A stretch of 64,000 nt of DNA. It comes from Dyella sp. A6 (GTDB lineage: Bacteria > Pseudomonadota > Gammaproteobacteria > Xanthomonadales > Rhodanobacteraceae). This document shows, piece after piece, positions 47,355 through 57,340 of the stretch. The notes under the pieces are model-generated. The model was not told the DNA's origin and ran no database searches. It saw only the letters and a list, made by a program, of their open reading frames with translations. The stretch covers positions 2,108,001-2,172,000 of the forward strand of contig NZ_CP132911.1 in NCBI RefSeq assembly GCF_036320485.1, given 5' to 3'. The translations under genes were made by a program, and so were the position numbers. Every line of letters starts with the position of its first letter. The first letter of the stretch is position 1.

Positions 47355-48293
47355 TCAAACCGTTCGCGGCGGCAGATTGAACCCCCGCACGATGCTCAGA
47401 CGGCCGGTTCCGTCCGGCTCGACCAGGGCCAGCAGGCGGCCGTCATCGGCCAGCGCGGCATGCTGCCGACCGGGTGTCGTCGGCGCCACCGGGGTGATCT
47501 GGCGCCCCTGTGTCAAAGCCAGACTCTCGGCGGCATTGAGACGCAGACTGGGGAAATGGGCCACGCCGGCTTCCACCGGCAACACCCAGCGCTCCAGCGC
47601 CGGTTCACCCTCCTCGGCGGCCTGCTGCAGCTGCTCCAGCGTCACCATCGCCGGCTCCAGGAACGGATCGACCCACAACCGTCGCAATGCCACCAGGTGC
47701 GCGCCACAACCCAGTCGCTCGCCCAGATCCGCAGCCAGACTGCGGATATAGGTCCCTGAACCGCACTCCACATGCAGTCGCAGGGTATCGAACGTGCGCT
47801 CCTCGCAAACCAGCCGATGAATATCCACCTCACGCGGCGGAACCTCGACTTCCTCGCCTCGCCGTGCCTTCACATACAGCGGCTCACCACCCTGCTTCAG
47901 CGCGGAATAGACCGGCGGAACCTGGGTAATGCGTCCCCGGAATGGCTCCAGTGCAGCCTCCAGTGCGGCATCGTCGAGCACCGGCACCTCGCGCTGCTGC
48001 AGCACCTCGCCTTCGCGATCGGCCGTCGTAGTCGTCACCCCCAACCGGCATTCGGCCAGGTAGGCCTTGCGCGAACCCAGCAGGCTGTGTGCCAGCTTGG
48101 TCGCCTCGCCGAAGCACAGCGGCAGCAGGCCGGTGGCCAACGGATCGAGCGCACCGGTATGACCGCCCTTGGCCGCGCGCAGCAAGCGCCTGACCACCTG
48201 CAGCACCTGGTTGGAACTGATCTCTTCCGGCTTGTCGAGCAGCACGATGCCGTGCAGGTCGCGGAAACGGATGCGATGACGAAACTGACTCAC
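47355..48293 (-). CDS. truB: tRNA pseudouridine-55 synthase
   Basis: 312 residues from a GTG start (48293). TruB converts U55 of the T-loop to pseudouridine in all elongator tRNAs. Motifs: GIVLLDKPEEISSNQVLQ (about 15-32) and the catalytic Asp50 in GGHTGALDPLATGLL, then KAYLAECRLGVTT and CGSGTYIRSLAADLG, ending in a PUA-like domain. It starts 21 bp after the rbfA stop and belongs to the same super-operon. Length agrees with the family (about 310). Confidence 0.98.
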   Translation of the reverse strand: MSQFRHRIRFRDLHGIVLLDKPEEISSNQVLQVVRRLLRAAKGGHTGALDPLATGLLPLCFGEATKLAHSLLGSRKAYLAECRLGVTTTTADREGEVLQQREVPVLDDAALEAALEPFRGRITQVPPVYSALKQGGEPLYVKARRGEEVEVPPREVDIHRLVCEERTFDTLRLHVECGSGTYIRSLAADLGERLGCGAHLVALRRLWVDPFLEPAMVTLEQLQQAAEEGEPALERWVLPVEAGVAHFPSLRLNAAESLALTQGRQITPVAPTTPGRQHAALADDGRLLALVEPDGTGRLSIVRGFNLPPRTV

Positions 48294-48314
48294 GGAACAG
48301 CGGACCCGACGTAC

Positions 48315-48689
48315 TCAGGCATCGCCTTCGTCGTGCGGGTGGCTCTGCGCGTCCTTGCGCAGCAGCGCATCGATACGCTCGCCCTTGTCCATCGAGTCGT
48401 CGTACTTGAAGCGTAGCTCGGGCACGCGGCGAAGCCGCATGCTGCGCGACAGCGCACGACGGAACTCGCCCGCCATGCCATTGAGTCCCTTGACCACCTC
48501 GGCGGACTGCTGCGGCAGCAACGCGGTGACCCAGATGGTGGCCCAGTCCAGGTCCCGGGTGACCTCGACGTCCGACACGCTGGCCGAAGGCAGGCCGTGG
48601 TCACGCACGGCGGCATGCACCAGCAGCCCGATCTCACGACGGAGCTCGGCGCCTACACGGTCGGTACGTTTGAAATCTCGGGATGGCAT
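48315..48689 (-). CDS. rbfA: Ribosome-binding factor A
   Basis: 124 residues with a KH-like fold: FKRTDRVGAELRREIGLLV at the N-terminus, VSDVEVTRDLDWATIWVT and LRRVPELRFKYDDSMDKG. RbfA is a 30S maturation factor acting late in 16S 5'-end processing. The ATG is at 48689. It is separated from infB by a 196-bp gap that contains a hairpin (48811-48835) and no supported gene, which is longer than the usual short infB-rbfA spacing. Confidence 0.97.
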   Translation of the reverse strand: MPSRDFKRTDRVGAELRREIGLLVHAAVRDHGLPSASVSDVEVTRDLDWATIWVTALLPQQSAEVVKGLNGMAGEFRRALSRSMRLRRVPELRFKYDDSMDKGERIDALLRKDAQSHPHDEGDA

Positions 48690-48810
48690 GATCTGTATCG
48701 CGATGGAAAACTCAGGAGCCTCGGCTCGTTATCTATATCTATGCCATGGAAGTGCAGCCCTGCACGCCCATGGCTCGGCGAGTCGGGCTGACACCCTACC
48801 CGCCTTCGGC

Positions 48811-48835
48811 GGAGCGATGGCATCGCCATCGCTCC
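48811..48835 (-). terminator. Hairpin in the infB-rbfA gap
   Basis: An 11-bp perfect stem (48811-48821 with 48825-48835) with a 3-base loop lies 51 bp downstream of the infB stop, inside the 196-bp gap before rbfA. There is no U-tract on the minus strand; it may act as a processing site or partial terminator within the operon. Confidence 0.4.
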
Positions 48836-48885
48836 ACGTGCGGCCATCCGTGACCACATGACCAGCACACTCTACGCCAAAGGCG

Positions 48886-51714
48886 TCAGAGGGTACGAGC
48901 CACCTCGATGCGCTCGAAGCACTCGATCTGATCGCCGACCTTGACGTCGTTGTATTGCTTCACGGCGATACCGCATTCCATGCCGTTGCGCACCTCGTCC
49001 ACCAGATCCTTGAAGCGGCGCAGCGATTCCAGTTCGCCCTCGAAGATCACCGTATTGTCGCGCAGCACGCGAATCGGCTTGTTCCGCTTGACCGTACCCT
49101 CGACCACCATGGAACCGGCCACGGCACCGAACTTGGAGCTGCGGAACACCTCGCGCACCTGGGCGACGCCGATGATCTCCTCGCGCACTTCCACGCCAAG
49201 CAGGCCGGATGCCGCCTGCTTCACCTGGTCGATCACGTCATAGATGATCGAGAAATAACGCACGTCCAGACCGGCGGTGTCGATCACCTTGCGCGCTGAC
49301 GCATCCGCGCGCACGTTGAAGCCGATCACCAGTGCCTTGGATGCCGCCGCCAGGGTCGCGTCGGATTCGGTGATGCCGCCGACGCCAGCGGAAATCACGT
49401 TGACCTTCACGTTCTCGTTGCCGATCGCGCTGAGCGACTCGCGCAGCGCCTCGACCGAACCCTGCACATCCGCCTTGACCAGAATGTTGAGGGTCTGCTG
49501 TTCGGCACCCTGGCCCATCTGCGCCATGATGTCCTCGAGCCGGTTGGCCTTGCTGACCAGACGCGTCTCGCGGCGTTTCTGCTGGCGCTCGGCGGCCACC
49601 TGCTTGGCAAGCTTCTCGTCGGCCACGGCGACAAAGTCGTCACCGGCTTCCGGCACGCCGGAAAGGCCAAGCACCTGCACCGGAATCGACGGACCGGCTT
49701 CCTGCACAGTCTTGCCGGTCTCGTCGACCAGCGCGCGCATGCGGCCATATTCCACGCCGCAGACCACGAAGTCGCCGCGCTTCAGCGTACCCTGCTGCAC
49801 CAGCACCGTCGCCACCGGGCCACGGCCCTTGTCCAGGCTGGACTCGATCACCACACCCGATGCCGGGCCGTCCTGTACCGCTGTCAGCTCCATCACTTCG
49901 GCCTGCACCGAGACGGCATCGAGCAGTTCGTCGATACCCATGCCGGTCTTCGCCGAGACGGGCACGAACATGGTGTCGCCGCCCCAGTCTTCCGGAATCA
50001 CCTCCAGATTGGCCAGGCCCTGCTTGACGTGGTCCGGATTGGCATCGGCCTTGTCCATCTTGTTCAGCGCCACGATCAGCGGCACCTTGGCCGCCCGCGC
50101 GTGCTGCACGGCTTCCTGGGTCTGCGGCATCACACCGTCGTCGGCGGCCACCACCAGCACCACGATGTCGGTGGACTGGGCACCACGGGCACGCATCGCG
50201 GTGAACGCGGCGTGGCCGGGGGTGTCGAGGAAGGTGATCACGCCCTTCGGCGTGTTCACATGATAGGCACCGATGTGCTGGGTAATGCCGCCGGCCTCGC
50301 CCGACGCCACCTTGGTGCGACGGATGTAGTCCAGCAACGAGGTCTTGCCGTGGTCTACGTGGCCCATGATGGTGACGACCGGCGGACGCGGCTCCTTCTC
50401 GCCGTCCAGTTCCACGCTCTGGGTGTGCGCGGCCAGTGCCGCCTCGGCATTGTTCTCGGTGGCATCGACCGGCTTGTGGCCCAGCTCTTCCACCACCAGC
50501 GTCGCGGTATCGCGATCGATGGTCTGGTTGATGGTCGCCATCACGCCCATCTTGAACAGCGTCTTGACCACCTCGGAACCCTTGACGGCCATCTTCTGCG
50601 CCAGCTCGGCAACGACATTGGCGTCACCCACGGCCACTTCGCGAACGACCGCCGCGGTCGGACGGGTGAAGCCATGCGGACCCGACGTCGCCGAACTGCC
50701 GCGGGAGGCATCGCGACCGGTCGAACCACGCCCGGGCTTGCCGCGACGGTTGGAACGACGTGCCCGGTCGGCATCGGACAGGTGCAGCTCGCCACTGGCA
50801 AAGCGCTTGCCACCTGCCGCGTCCTCGCGATCGCGGTCGCGGCCATGCCGCGGCTTGACGCCCTTGTTGTCCGCAGCAGGTGCGGGTGCCGGCGCAGGAG
50901 CCGGCGCGGGGGCAACCACTTTCTTCTCGCGTTTGCGCGGCTCGTGGATGCGCGGAATGATCAGGCCGAACGCACTATGGTCAGTGGTTCCGCCGGCTGC
51001 GCCCGACGCATCGCCAGCCGCATCGGCCGCTGCCGCGGGTGCAGCTTCGACCGGCTTTTCGACCGGTGCCTTCGCCGCCGCCGGTGCTTCGTCCTCGCTG
51101 GCGGTTTCGGCCGCAGCCTGTTCGGTGTCGGCGTCGGCCTTGGCTTCAGCGGCTGCGCGCGCCTCGGCTTCCGCATGCTCGCGGGCCTGGCGAGCGGCCT
51201 CTTCGGCCTCGCGCTGGCGTTGTTCTTCGGCCTCGCGCTGCTGGGCTTCTTCCTCGCGACGCTGTTCGGCCTCATGGCGCGCGGCCTCTTCCTGCTCGCG
51301 CTGCTGCTGCGACTCGGCCAGCTTGCGCGCGGCCTCCTCGCGCTCGGGCTCGGCACCGGCTTCTTCGGCAATGACGCTGCGCTTCACGTAGGTGCGCTTG
51401 GCACGCACTTCCACGTTCACCGTCTTGGCGCCGCTGCTGGCTGCGCCGCGCCCGCCCGCCGAGGCGACTTTGAGTTCGCTGACCTTGCGGCGCTTGAGCG
51501 TGATCTGGCGCGGCGCGCTGTCTTCGCTCTCGGCACCGGGCTCGCCCTTGCCGTGCGTGCGTCGCAGGAAGCCCAGGAGCTTCATGCGCTCGGTGGTGCT
51601 GATCAGCTGATCGGGCGCGGAGAAGTTCATACCGGCTTCGGCAAGCTGGCTGAGCAGCTTGTCCACCGGCATTTTCACCTGCTCAGCAAGTTGTTTGATT
51701 GTGATGTCCGACAT
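48886..51714 (-). CDS. infB: Translation initiation factor IF-2
   Basis: 942 residues. IF-2 is the GTPase that delivers initiator tRNA to the 30S subunit. The N-terminal domain (about 1-50: [27 protein letters not shown]) is followed by a long Glu/Ala/Arg-rich charged linker and a Pro/Ala stretch (about 110-340). The GTPase domain has [12 protein letters not shown] (G1), DTPGH (G3) and NKMDK (G4), then domains II-IV ending in [13 protein letters not shown]. The ATG at 51714 has GGAGAAAG. Unusual codons: none. It is downstream of nusA by 134 bp. Confidence 0.98.
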   Translation of the reverse strand: MSDITIKQLAEQVKMPVDKLLSQLAEAGMNFSAPDQLISTTERMKLLGFLRRTHGKGEPGAESEDSAPRQITLKRRKVSELKVASAGGRGAASSGAKTVNVEVRAKRTYVKRSVIAEEAGAEPEREEAARKLAESQQQREQEEAARHEAEQRREEEAQQREAEEQRQREAEEAARQAREHAEAEARAAAEAKADADTEQAAAETASEDEAPAAAKAPVEKPVEAAPAAAADAAGDASGAAGGTTDHSAFGLIIPRIHEPRKREKKVVAPAPAPAPAPAPAADNKGVKPRHGRDRDREDAAGGKRFASGELHLSDADRARRSNRRGKPGRGSTGRDASRGSSATSGPHGFTRPTAAVVREVAVGDANVVAELAQKMAVKGSEVVKTLFKMGVMATINQTIDRDTATLVVEELGHKPVDATENNAEAALAAHTQSVELDGEKEPRPPVVTIMGHVDHGKTSLLDYIRRTKVASGEAGGITQHIGAYHVNTPKGVITFLDTPGHAAFTAMRARGAQSTDIVVLVVAADDGVMPQTQEAVQHARAAKVPLIVALNKMDKADANPDHVKQGLANLEVIPEDWGGDTMFVPVSAKTGMGIDELLDAVSVQAEVMELTAVQDGPASGVVIESSLDKGRGPVATVLVQQGTLKRGDFVVCGVEYGRMRALVDETGKTVQEAGPSIPVQVLGLSGVPEAGDDFVAVADEKLAKQVAAERQQKRRETRLVSKANRLEDIMAQMGQGAEQQTLNILVKADVQGSVEALRESLSAIGNENVKVNVISAGVGGITESDATLAAASKALVIGFNVRADASARKVIDTAGLDVRYFSIIYDVIDQVKQAASGLLGVEVREEIIGVAQVREVFRSSKFGAVAGSMVVEGTVKRNKPIRVLRDNTVIFEGELESLRRFKDLVDEVRNGMECGIAVKQYNDVKVGDQIECFERIEVARTL

Positions 51715-51790
51715 CGTGTTCTTTCTCCGCCTTTCCCGCGCTGATTCGTCCGTGCGGCATCAGGCCTGCACGTCTACCTCCATCCCTGGC

Positions 51791-51812
51791 GAAAGGCTCC
51801 GAAGAGCCTTTC
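51791..51812 (-). terminator. Hairpin in the nusA-infB gap
   Basis: A 9-bp stem (51791-51799 with 51804-51812) with a CGAA loop lies in the 134-bp nusA-infB gap. No U-tract follows. Within an operon this is more likely an mRNA-processing or stability element than a full terminator. Confidence 0.4.
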
Positions 51813-51848
51813 TCGGCGCCCCCGTCCCGGGGCGACGCCGTCCCGCGG

Positions 51849-53354
51849 TTAGCCGCCTTTCTCCAGTCGCGCGATCATCGGGGCGCGCGCCGCCATGATC
51901 AGCGCAGCAGCACGCTCCTCATCCATACCCTCGATGTCGATCAGGTCGTCGACGGCGAGATCGCCGAGGTCGTCGATCGAGACCACACCACGCGAGGCCA
52001 GCGTATAGGCCGTCGACTCGTCCATGCCCTCGAGCTCGAGCAGCTCGGCGCTCGGCTGGTGCTCGTCGATGTCTTCCTCGACCGCCAGCGCCTCGGTCAG
52101 CAGCGCATCGCGGGCGCGGGCGCGGAGTTCCTCGACGATGTCCTCGTCGAAACCTTCCACCGCCAGCAGCTCGGCACTGGGCACGTAGGCGATTTCCTCG
52201 ATGCTGGAGAAACCTTCCAGCACCAGGATGTTGGCGATTTCCTGGTCCACTTCCAGCTTGTCCATGAACAGCTGGCGCGCCACTTCCTGCTCGGCCTCGC
52301 TCTTGGCGGCGACCTGGTCCTGGGTCATCACGTTGAGCTGCCAGCCGGTGAGCTTGCTGGCCAGGCGGACGTTCTGGCCACCACGGCCGATTGCCTGGGA
52401 CAGCTTGTCCTCGGCCACCGCGATGTCCATCGAATGCTTTTCCTCGTCCATGATGATGGACTGGACCTCGGCCGGCGCCATCGCGTTGATCACGAACTGG
52501 GCCTGGTTCTCGTGCCACAGGATGATGTCCACGCGCTCGCCGTTGAGTTCGTTGGACACCGCCTGCACACGCGAGCCGCGCATGCCGATGCAGGCGCCGA
52601 TCGGATCGGTGCGGCTGTCATGGGCCAGCACGGCGATCTTGGCGCGGTCGCCCGGATCGCGGGCGCAGCCCTTGATCTCGACCAGGCCCTGGCCGACTTC
52701 GGGCACTTCGAGCTTGAACAGCTCGATCATGAATTCGGGGGCCGCGCGCGAGACGAAAAGCTGCGGACCACGCACTTCGGAACGCACGTCGAACAGGTAA
52801 CCGCGCACGCGGTCGCCGACGCGGTGCGATTCGCGCGCAATGGTCTTGTCGCGGGGGATGAAGGCCTCGGCATTGCCGCCCAAGTCCAGGTACACGTTGC
52901 CGCGTTCGACACGCTTGACGATGCCGGTGATCAGTTCGCCCACGCGATCCTTGTAGGCATCCACCACCTGCTGGCGCTCGGCTTCGCGCACACGCTGCAC
53001 GATCACCTGCTTGGCGGCCTGCGCGGCGATGCGCCCGAACTCGGCGTTCTCGATCTGGGTCTCGATGAACTCGCCCACCTGTGCGTCGTCGCGCTCGTCC
53101 AGCGCGTCCATCAGGCGCAGCTGCCAGAACGGCGATTCCATCTCGCCGTCGTCGGCAATGATTTCCCAGCGGCGGAAGGTTTCGTAGTCGCCGCTGTCGC
53201 GATCGATCGACACCCGGATATCCGGGTCTTCGTCCGGGTAGCGCTTCTTGGCGGCAGAAGCCAGTGCAGCTTCCATCGCCTCGAAGATCACTTCGCGCGG
53301 CACGCCCTTTTCGTTGGCGACCGCGTCCACTACCAGCAGAAGTTCTTTGCTCAT
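51849..53354 (-). CDS. nusA: Transcription termination/antitermination factor NusA
   Basis: 501 residues, close to the E. coli length (495). NusA binds RNA polymerase and affects pausing, termination and antitermination. Domains in order: N-terminal RNAP-binding region, S1 ([19 protein letters not shown], about 155-173), KH1/KH2 ([23 protein letters not shown] and [18 protein letters not shown]) and two acidic repeats at the C-terminus ([30 protein letters not shown]). The ATG at 53354 is preceded by GGAG. It is downstream of rimP. In E. coli NusA feeds back on terminators ahead of this operon. Confidence 0.98.
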   Translation of the reverse strand: MSKELLLVVDAVANEKGVPREVIFEAMEAALASAAKKRYPDEDPDIRVSIDRDSGDYETFRRWEIIADDGEMESPFWQLRLMDALDERDDAQVGEFIETQIENAEFGRIAAQAAKQVIVQRVREAERQQVVDAYKDRVGELITGIVKRVERGNVYLDLGGNAEAFIPRDKTIARESHRVGDRVRGYLFDVRSEVRGPQLFVSRAAPEFMIELFKLEVPEVGQGLVEIKGCARDPGDRAKIAVLAHDSRTDPIGACIGMRGSRVQAVSNELNGERVDIILWHENQAQFVINAMAPAEVQSIIMDEEKHSMDIAVAEDKLSQAIGRGGQNVRLASKLTGWQLNVMTQDQVAAKSEAEQEVARQLFMDKLEVDQEIANILVLEGFSSIEEIAYVPSAELLAVEGFDEDIVEELRARARDALLTEALAVEEDIDEHQPSAELLELEGMDESTAYTLASRGVVSIDDLGDLAVDDLIDIEGMDEERAAALIMAARAPMIARLEKGG

Positions 53355-53460
53355 TGCAGCAACTCCGTGGACGCCGCCCGGCGTCCGCTGTTCGATTTTG
53401 CGCCCGTCCAGCGGCGCCAGGATTCAAGAGGTGGCCATCCAGGCCACGCCATCAATACAT

Positions 53461-53991
53461 TCAGTTGGCTTTTTTGCCCGGCTTCTTGCCACCGCGTTTC
53501 GGCTGCGGCACGTAACCGAGCGCAGCCCAGTCCGGTACCACCCGCGCGCTTTCCACGGCCGCATGCTCGAACCCGAACACCTTGCCTTCGGCCTCGAGCG
53601 AAATCTGTTCCCCGTCCACCGACACCACTTTGCCGCGCAGGCGCCGGCGCCCGTCGATCGGCGCCTTCAGCAGCACCTTTATTTCCTGTCCCACGACCTT
53701 GGCGAAATGGGCCGCGGTGAACAGCGGACGATCAAGCCCCGGTGAGGAAACCTCGAGTACATAGTGGCCCGGCACGGGGTCTTCAACATCGAGCAGCGCC
53801 GACAGTTCCCGGCTGGCCGCCTCGCAGTCGTCCAGCGTGACCTCGCGCCCTTCCTCAGCCGTGCCCGACACGTCCAGGTAGACGCGCAGAGTACTCTGCC
53901 CTTGCGCCGGGGTGAACTCCACGCCCATGCATTCCAGGCCAAGATCGCCCAGAACTTCGGTAAAGCGTTGTGCCAGTGCCTGCGTATCCAT
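53461..53991 (-). CDS. rimP: Ribosome maturation factor RimP
   Basis: 176 residues from the ATG at 53991; the frame is open 14 codons further but without homology. RimP is a 30S maturation factor. Visible landmarks are [62 protein letters not shown] and the C-terminal SH3-like [17 protein letters not shown] Lys/Gly-rich tail of ~20 residues ([13 protein letters not shown]) ends it. It is the first protein gene after tRNA-fMet in this super-operon. nusA follows by 106 bp. Confidence 0.97.
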   Translation of the reverse strand: MDTQALAQRFTEVLGDLGLECMGVEFTPAQGQSTLRVYLDVSGTAEEGREVTLDDCEAASRELSALLDVEDPVPGHYVLEVSSPGLDRPLFTAAHFAKVVGQEIKVLLKAPIDGRRRLRGKVVSVDGEQISLEAEGKVFGFEHAAVESARVVPDWAALGYVPQPKRGGKKPGKKAN

Positions 53992-54033
53992 GGAGAAACC
54001 GCCGTGGTAATGCTGTCGTGTCGCCGGAAACAA

Positions 54034-54057
54034 AAAATGGGCTCAACGGCCCATTTT
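54034..54057 (-). terminator. Terminator-like hairpin in the rimP leader
   Basis: On the minus strand a 9-bp stem (54034-54042 with 54049-54057) with a 6-base loop is followed by a U-rich tract (TTTTTTGTTT). It lies 42 bp upstream of the rimP ATG and downstream of the tRNA. With the hairpin at 54156-54176 it is the second terminator-like element between tRNA-fMet and rimP. Confidence 0.75.
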
Positions 54058-54152
54058 CCGATCCTGCCGATGTGCCGACCCTGCCAGGGGCTTTCCAGCA
54101 TAACCACGACGCTCGTAGCTGTCAGGTAATGCGACGCATCCTTGCGCCCAAC

Positions 54153-54176
54153 AAAAAAGCCTCACGAGGAGGCTTT
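54153..54176 (-). terminator. Terminator of the tRNA-fMet transcript
   Basis: On the minus strand an 8-bp stem (54156-54163 with 54169-54176) with a 5-base loop is followed by an uninterrupted U-run (A-run 54153-54158). It begins 17 bp after the tRNA 3' end. Read-through is needed for expression of the rimP operon unless another promoter exists. Confidence 0.85.
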
Positions 54177-54193
54177 CTTGTCCAAGAAAGACC

Positions 54194-54270
54194 TGGTAGC
54201 GGGGGCAGGATTCGAACCTGCGACCTTCGGGTTATGAGCCCGACGAGCTGCCAGACTGCTCCACCCCGCA
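54194..54270 (-). tRNA. Initiator tRNA-fMet (anticodon CAU)
   Basis: 77 nt including an encoded CCA. The anticodon stem-loop GGG-CUCAUAA-CCC carries the three G:C pairs diagnostic of initiator tRNA, and the D-arm AGCAG..GGCAGCUCG is the usual fMet sequence. Position 1 is U and position 72 is U, a U·U mismatch where most bacterial initiators have C1·A72; both prevent the 1:72 pair needed to avoid elongation. The T-loop is GGUUCGAAUCC, closer to elongator tRNAs than the E. coli initiator. It is the counterpart of E. coli metY at the head of the rimP-nusA operon. Confidence 0.97.
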
Positions 54271-54283
54271 TCAGAGTCCGAAA

Positions 54284-54312
54284 AGTTTAACTACATGGCC
54301 AATTTCTTGCAA
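54284..54312 (-). promoter_or_regulatory. Probable promoter of tRNA-fMet and the rimP-nusA operon
   Basis: On the minus strand TTGCAA (54307-54312) and TAAACT (54284-54289) are 17 bp apart, each with 4/6 matches. It lies between nuoN and the tRNA, with the start site expected a few bases before position 1 of the tRNA. It would separate the super-operon from the nuo transcript. Confidence 0.6.
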
Positions 54313-54362
54313 CCCTTTAAGTCAAACTTTCTTGTGACTTGCTGCTATCGGCGGCACATGTT

Positions 54363-55802
54363 TCAGCCGGCGAACGCCTGCTTGCACCAGCCGAACAGCG
54401 GACCCCAGCTGAGGCCGAGCACCAGCAGGACCAGCGCGTTGAGGGACAGCATCACACGCAGCGACGCATCGGGCTGCACGCGGGTCTGCACGCCCTCTTC
54501 GGCCTTGTCGAAGTACATCACCTTGACCACGCGCAGGTAGTAGTACGAGCCGATGATCGCAAACACCACGCCGACGATGGCCAGCCAGAGCATGTGCGCA
54601 TCGATGGCCGCCTGCAGCACCAGGTACTTCGCGAAGAAGCCGAACAGCGGCGGCACGCCTGCAAGCGAGAACATCACCAGCATCATCAGGAAAGCCATCC
54701 ACGGCGAACGCTGGTTCAGGCCCTTGAAGTCTTCGATCTCCTCGCACTCGAAGCCGGCACGTGCCAGCGCGATGATCACGCCGAAGGCAGCGGTACCCAT
54801 CAGCGCATAGCTGATCGCATAGAACATCGACGCGGCATAACCTTCCGGACCGGCATTGACCAGGCCAAGCAGCAGGTAACCCATGTGCGAAATGGTGGAG
54901 TACGCCAGCATGCGCTTGAGGTTGGTCTGCACGATCGCAACCAGGTTGCCGATCGCCAGCGACAGCACCGCAAGCGCGGCCAGCATCGGCTGCCAGTAAT
55001 GCGCCAGGTCGCCGAAGCCGGTCTGCAGCAGACGGTAGGCCATGCCGAACGCCGCCAGCTTGGAGGCCGAGGCGATGAACGTGGTGACCGGCGTCGATGC
55101 ACCCTGGTAGACATCGGGGATCCACATGTGGAACGGCGCCGCGCCAAGCTTGAAGGCAATACCGGTGAGCATGAACACCATGCCGAACAGCAGCAGGTGC
55201 GGCAGATGGGTGTTCATCACCGCGACGTGCAGCGAAGCGAGGTCCAGCGTGCCGGTGGCGCCGTACACCATCGACATGCCATACAGCAGCATGCCGGAGG
55301 ACAGCGCACCCAGCACGAAGTACTTCATCGCCGCCTCGGACGACAGCGCCGAATCGCGGTTCAGCGCGACCAGGCCGTACGAGGACAGCGTGAGCAGCTC
55401 AAGGCCCAGGTAGATCATCACCAGGTTGCCGGCGGACACCAGCAGCATGATGCCGACCGTGGCGAAGATCATCAGCGTGTAGAACTCGCCCTGGAACTGC
55501 TTGCGCTCGACCAGGTAGGGCCGCGCGTAGACGAACACCAGGATCACGCACAGCAGCGAGAATACCTTGAGGATTTCCGCTGCACGGTCACGCACGAACA
55601 TGCCATCGAAAGCGGTCACGGTCGCATGCGGCTGACCGGCCACGACCATGTAGCCGGCAACCAGCAACACGGCGATGGAGAGCCAGTGCAGAATGCCGCG
55701 CTGCTCCGGCTTGATGAAGGCGTCCACAAGCAGCAGCAAACACGCCGCGGTTACCAGATAGAACTCCGGCAACAGGACCAGGATGTCGTTTAAGGTCGGC
55801 AT
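54363..55802 (-). CDS. nuoN: NADH-quinone oxidoreductase subunit N
   Basis: 479 residues, about 14 transmembrane helices, an antiporter-like subunit of the complex I membrane arm that takes part in proton pumping. Landmarks: LLLLVDAFIKPEQRG near the start, LELLTLSSYGLVAL (Glu in TM5 region) and LGAAPFHMWIPDVYQGA with the conserved Lys/His segment, then STISHMGYLLLG. It is the last nuo gene. The tRNA-fMet operon starts 92 bp beyond its stop codon. Confidence 0.97.
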   Translation of the reverse strand: MPTLNDILVLLPEFYLVTAACLLLLVDAFIKPEQRGILHWLSIAVLLVAGYMVVAGQPHATVTAFDGMFVRDRAAEILKVFSLLCVILVFVYARPYLVERKQFQGEFYTLMIFATVGIMLLVSAGNLVMIYLGLELLTLSSYGLVALNRDSALSSEAAMKYFVLGALSSGMLLYGMSMVYGATGTLDLASLHVAVMNTHLPHLLLFGMVFMLTGIAFKLGAAPFHMWIPDVYQGASTPVTTFIASASKLAAFGMAYRLLQTGFGDLAHYWQPMLAALAVLSLAIGNLVAIVQTNLKRMLAYSTISHMGYLLLGLVNAGPEGYAASMFYAISYALMGTAAFGVIIALARAGFECEEIEDFKGLNQRSPWMAFLMMLVMFSLAGVPPLFGFFAKYLVLQAAIDAHMLWLAIVGVVFAIIGSYYYLRVVKVMYFDKAEEGVQTRVQPDASLRVMLSLNALVLLVLGLSWGPLFGWCKQAFAG

Positions 55803-55816
55803 GATGTCGCTCTCGA

Positions 55817-57325
55817 TCAGATCTTGTGGGTGGCGAGCTGCTGCACGAGCTGCGTCACCGAGCTGTCCATCAGGTGGATCAGCGGTTCAGGCCAGATGCC
55901 GATGAACAGCACCATCGCGGCGAACGCGGCCAGCACGAAAGTCTCGCGCCCGTTGATGTCCTTCATTTCGGCCACGTGCGGGTTGGTCACGTCACCCCAC
56001 AGCACGCGCTTGACCATCCACAGCGTGTAGGCCGCACCGATGATCAGGGTGAACGCCGCGAACAGGGCGATCCACGGGTTGGCGCTGAAGCTGGCCAGGA
56101 TCACCATGAATTCGCCGACGAAGCCGCTGGTGCCCGGCAGGCCGCAGTTGGCCATCGCGAACAGCACATAGAAGAAGCCGAACCACGGCATCACGTTGAT
56201 CACGCCGCCGTAATCCTTGATCAGGCGGGTATGCAGGCGGTCGTACATCACGCCGATGCAGGAGAACATCGCGCCCGACACGAAGCCGTGCGAGATCATC
56301 TGCACCATCGCGCCCTGCATGCCGAGCTTGGCCGCGTCGACGTTGTTCAGGTCACGCACCAGCAGGTAACCCACGAAGATGCCCAGCGTCACGAAGCCCA
56401 TGTGGGCGACCGACGAATAGGCGACCAGCTTCTTCATGTCTTCCTGCACCAGCGCCACATAGCCGATGTAGACCACGGCGATCAGGCTCAGCGCCACGAT
56501 CAGCCACACGTAGTGGGCCGCCGCGTCGGGCACGATCGGCAGGGTGAAGCGCAGGAAACCGTAGGCACCCACCTTCAGCATCACCGCCGCCAGCACCACC
56601 GAGCCGCCGGTCGGCGCCTCCACGTGAGCATCGGGCAACCACGTGTGCACCGGCACCATCGGCACCTTGATCGCGAAGGCAATCAGGAAGGCGAAGAACA
56701 GCCAGCTCTGTTCCTTGAAGGTCAGCGGCAGCGTGGCCAGCGTATGCAGATCGAAGGTGCCGGCCTTGTGGTACAGGTACAGCAGGCCGATCAGCATGAA
56801 CACCGAGCCGAAGAACGTGTAGATGAAGAACTTCAGCGTGGCGTAGACGCGACGAGGACCACCCCAGATGCCGATGAGGATGAACATCGGGATCAGCATC
56901 GCCTCGAAGAACACGTAGAACAGCATCGCGTCGGTCGCGCAGAACACGCCGATCATCAGGCCCTCGAGAACCAGCATCGCGGCCATGTACTGGTGCGGCT
57001 TGTTCTGGATGACCTCCCAGGCGCCGATCACCACGAGGATGCCGACGAAGGTGGTCAGCAGGATCAGCGCCACCGAGATGCCGTCGACGGCCAGTGCGTA
57101 ATGTATGCCGAGTGCGGCGATCCAGACGTGGTTCTCGGCCAGCTGCATGCCGCCTGCCGTGGCGTTGTACTGCGGCAGCAGGAACAGGCTCACCACGAAG
57201 GTAAGCACCATGAACAGCAGGGCGAGCCAGCGCGCCGTGTTGGGCCGGCCGGAACCGGCCAGGAGCACCGGCACCGCGCCGACGATGGGTAGCCAGATCA
57301 GCAGGCTGAGCAAGTGATTGAACAT
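55817..57325 (-). CDS. nuoM: NADH-quinone oxidoreductase subunit M
   Basis: 502 residues, polytopic (about 14 helices), the second antiporter-like subunit. Contains YVFFEAMLIPMFILIGIWGG with the key Glu, VPMVPVHTWLPDAHVEAPTGGSVVLA and SSVAHMGFVTLG, all conserved among NuoM proteins. It lies 14 bp upstream of nuoN and 15 bp downstream of nuoL in one operon. Length is normal (about 500-510). Confidence 0.97.
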   Translation of the reverse strand: MFNHLLSLLIWLPIVGAVPVLLAGSGRPNTARWLALLFMVLTFVVSLFLLPQYNATAGGMQLAENHVWIAALGIHYALAVDGISVALILLTTFVGILVVIGAWEVIQNKPHQYMAAMLVLEGLMIGVFCATDAMLFYVFFEAMLIPMFILIGIWGGPRRVYATLKFFIYTFFGSVFMLIGLLYLYHKAGTFDLHTLATLPLTFKEQSWLFFAFLIAFAIKVPMVPVHTWLPDAHVEAPTGGSVVLAAVMLKVGAYGFLRFTLPIVPDAAAHYVWLIVALSLIAVVYIGYVALVQEDMKKLVAYSSVAHMGFVTLGIFVGYLLVRDLNNVDAAKLGMQGAMVQMISHGFVSGAMFSCIGVMYDRLHTRLIKDYGGVINVMPWFGFFYVLFAMANCGLPGTSGFVGEFMVILASFSANPWIALFAAFTLIIGAAYTLWMVKRVLWGDVTNPHVAEMKDINGRETFVLAAFAAMVLFIGIWPEPLIHLMDSSVTQLVQQLATHKI

Positions 57326-57340
57326 GAGTGCTTGCTTCCC

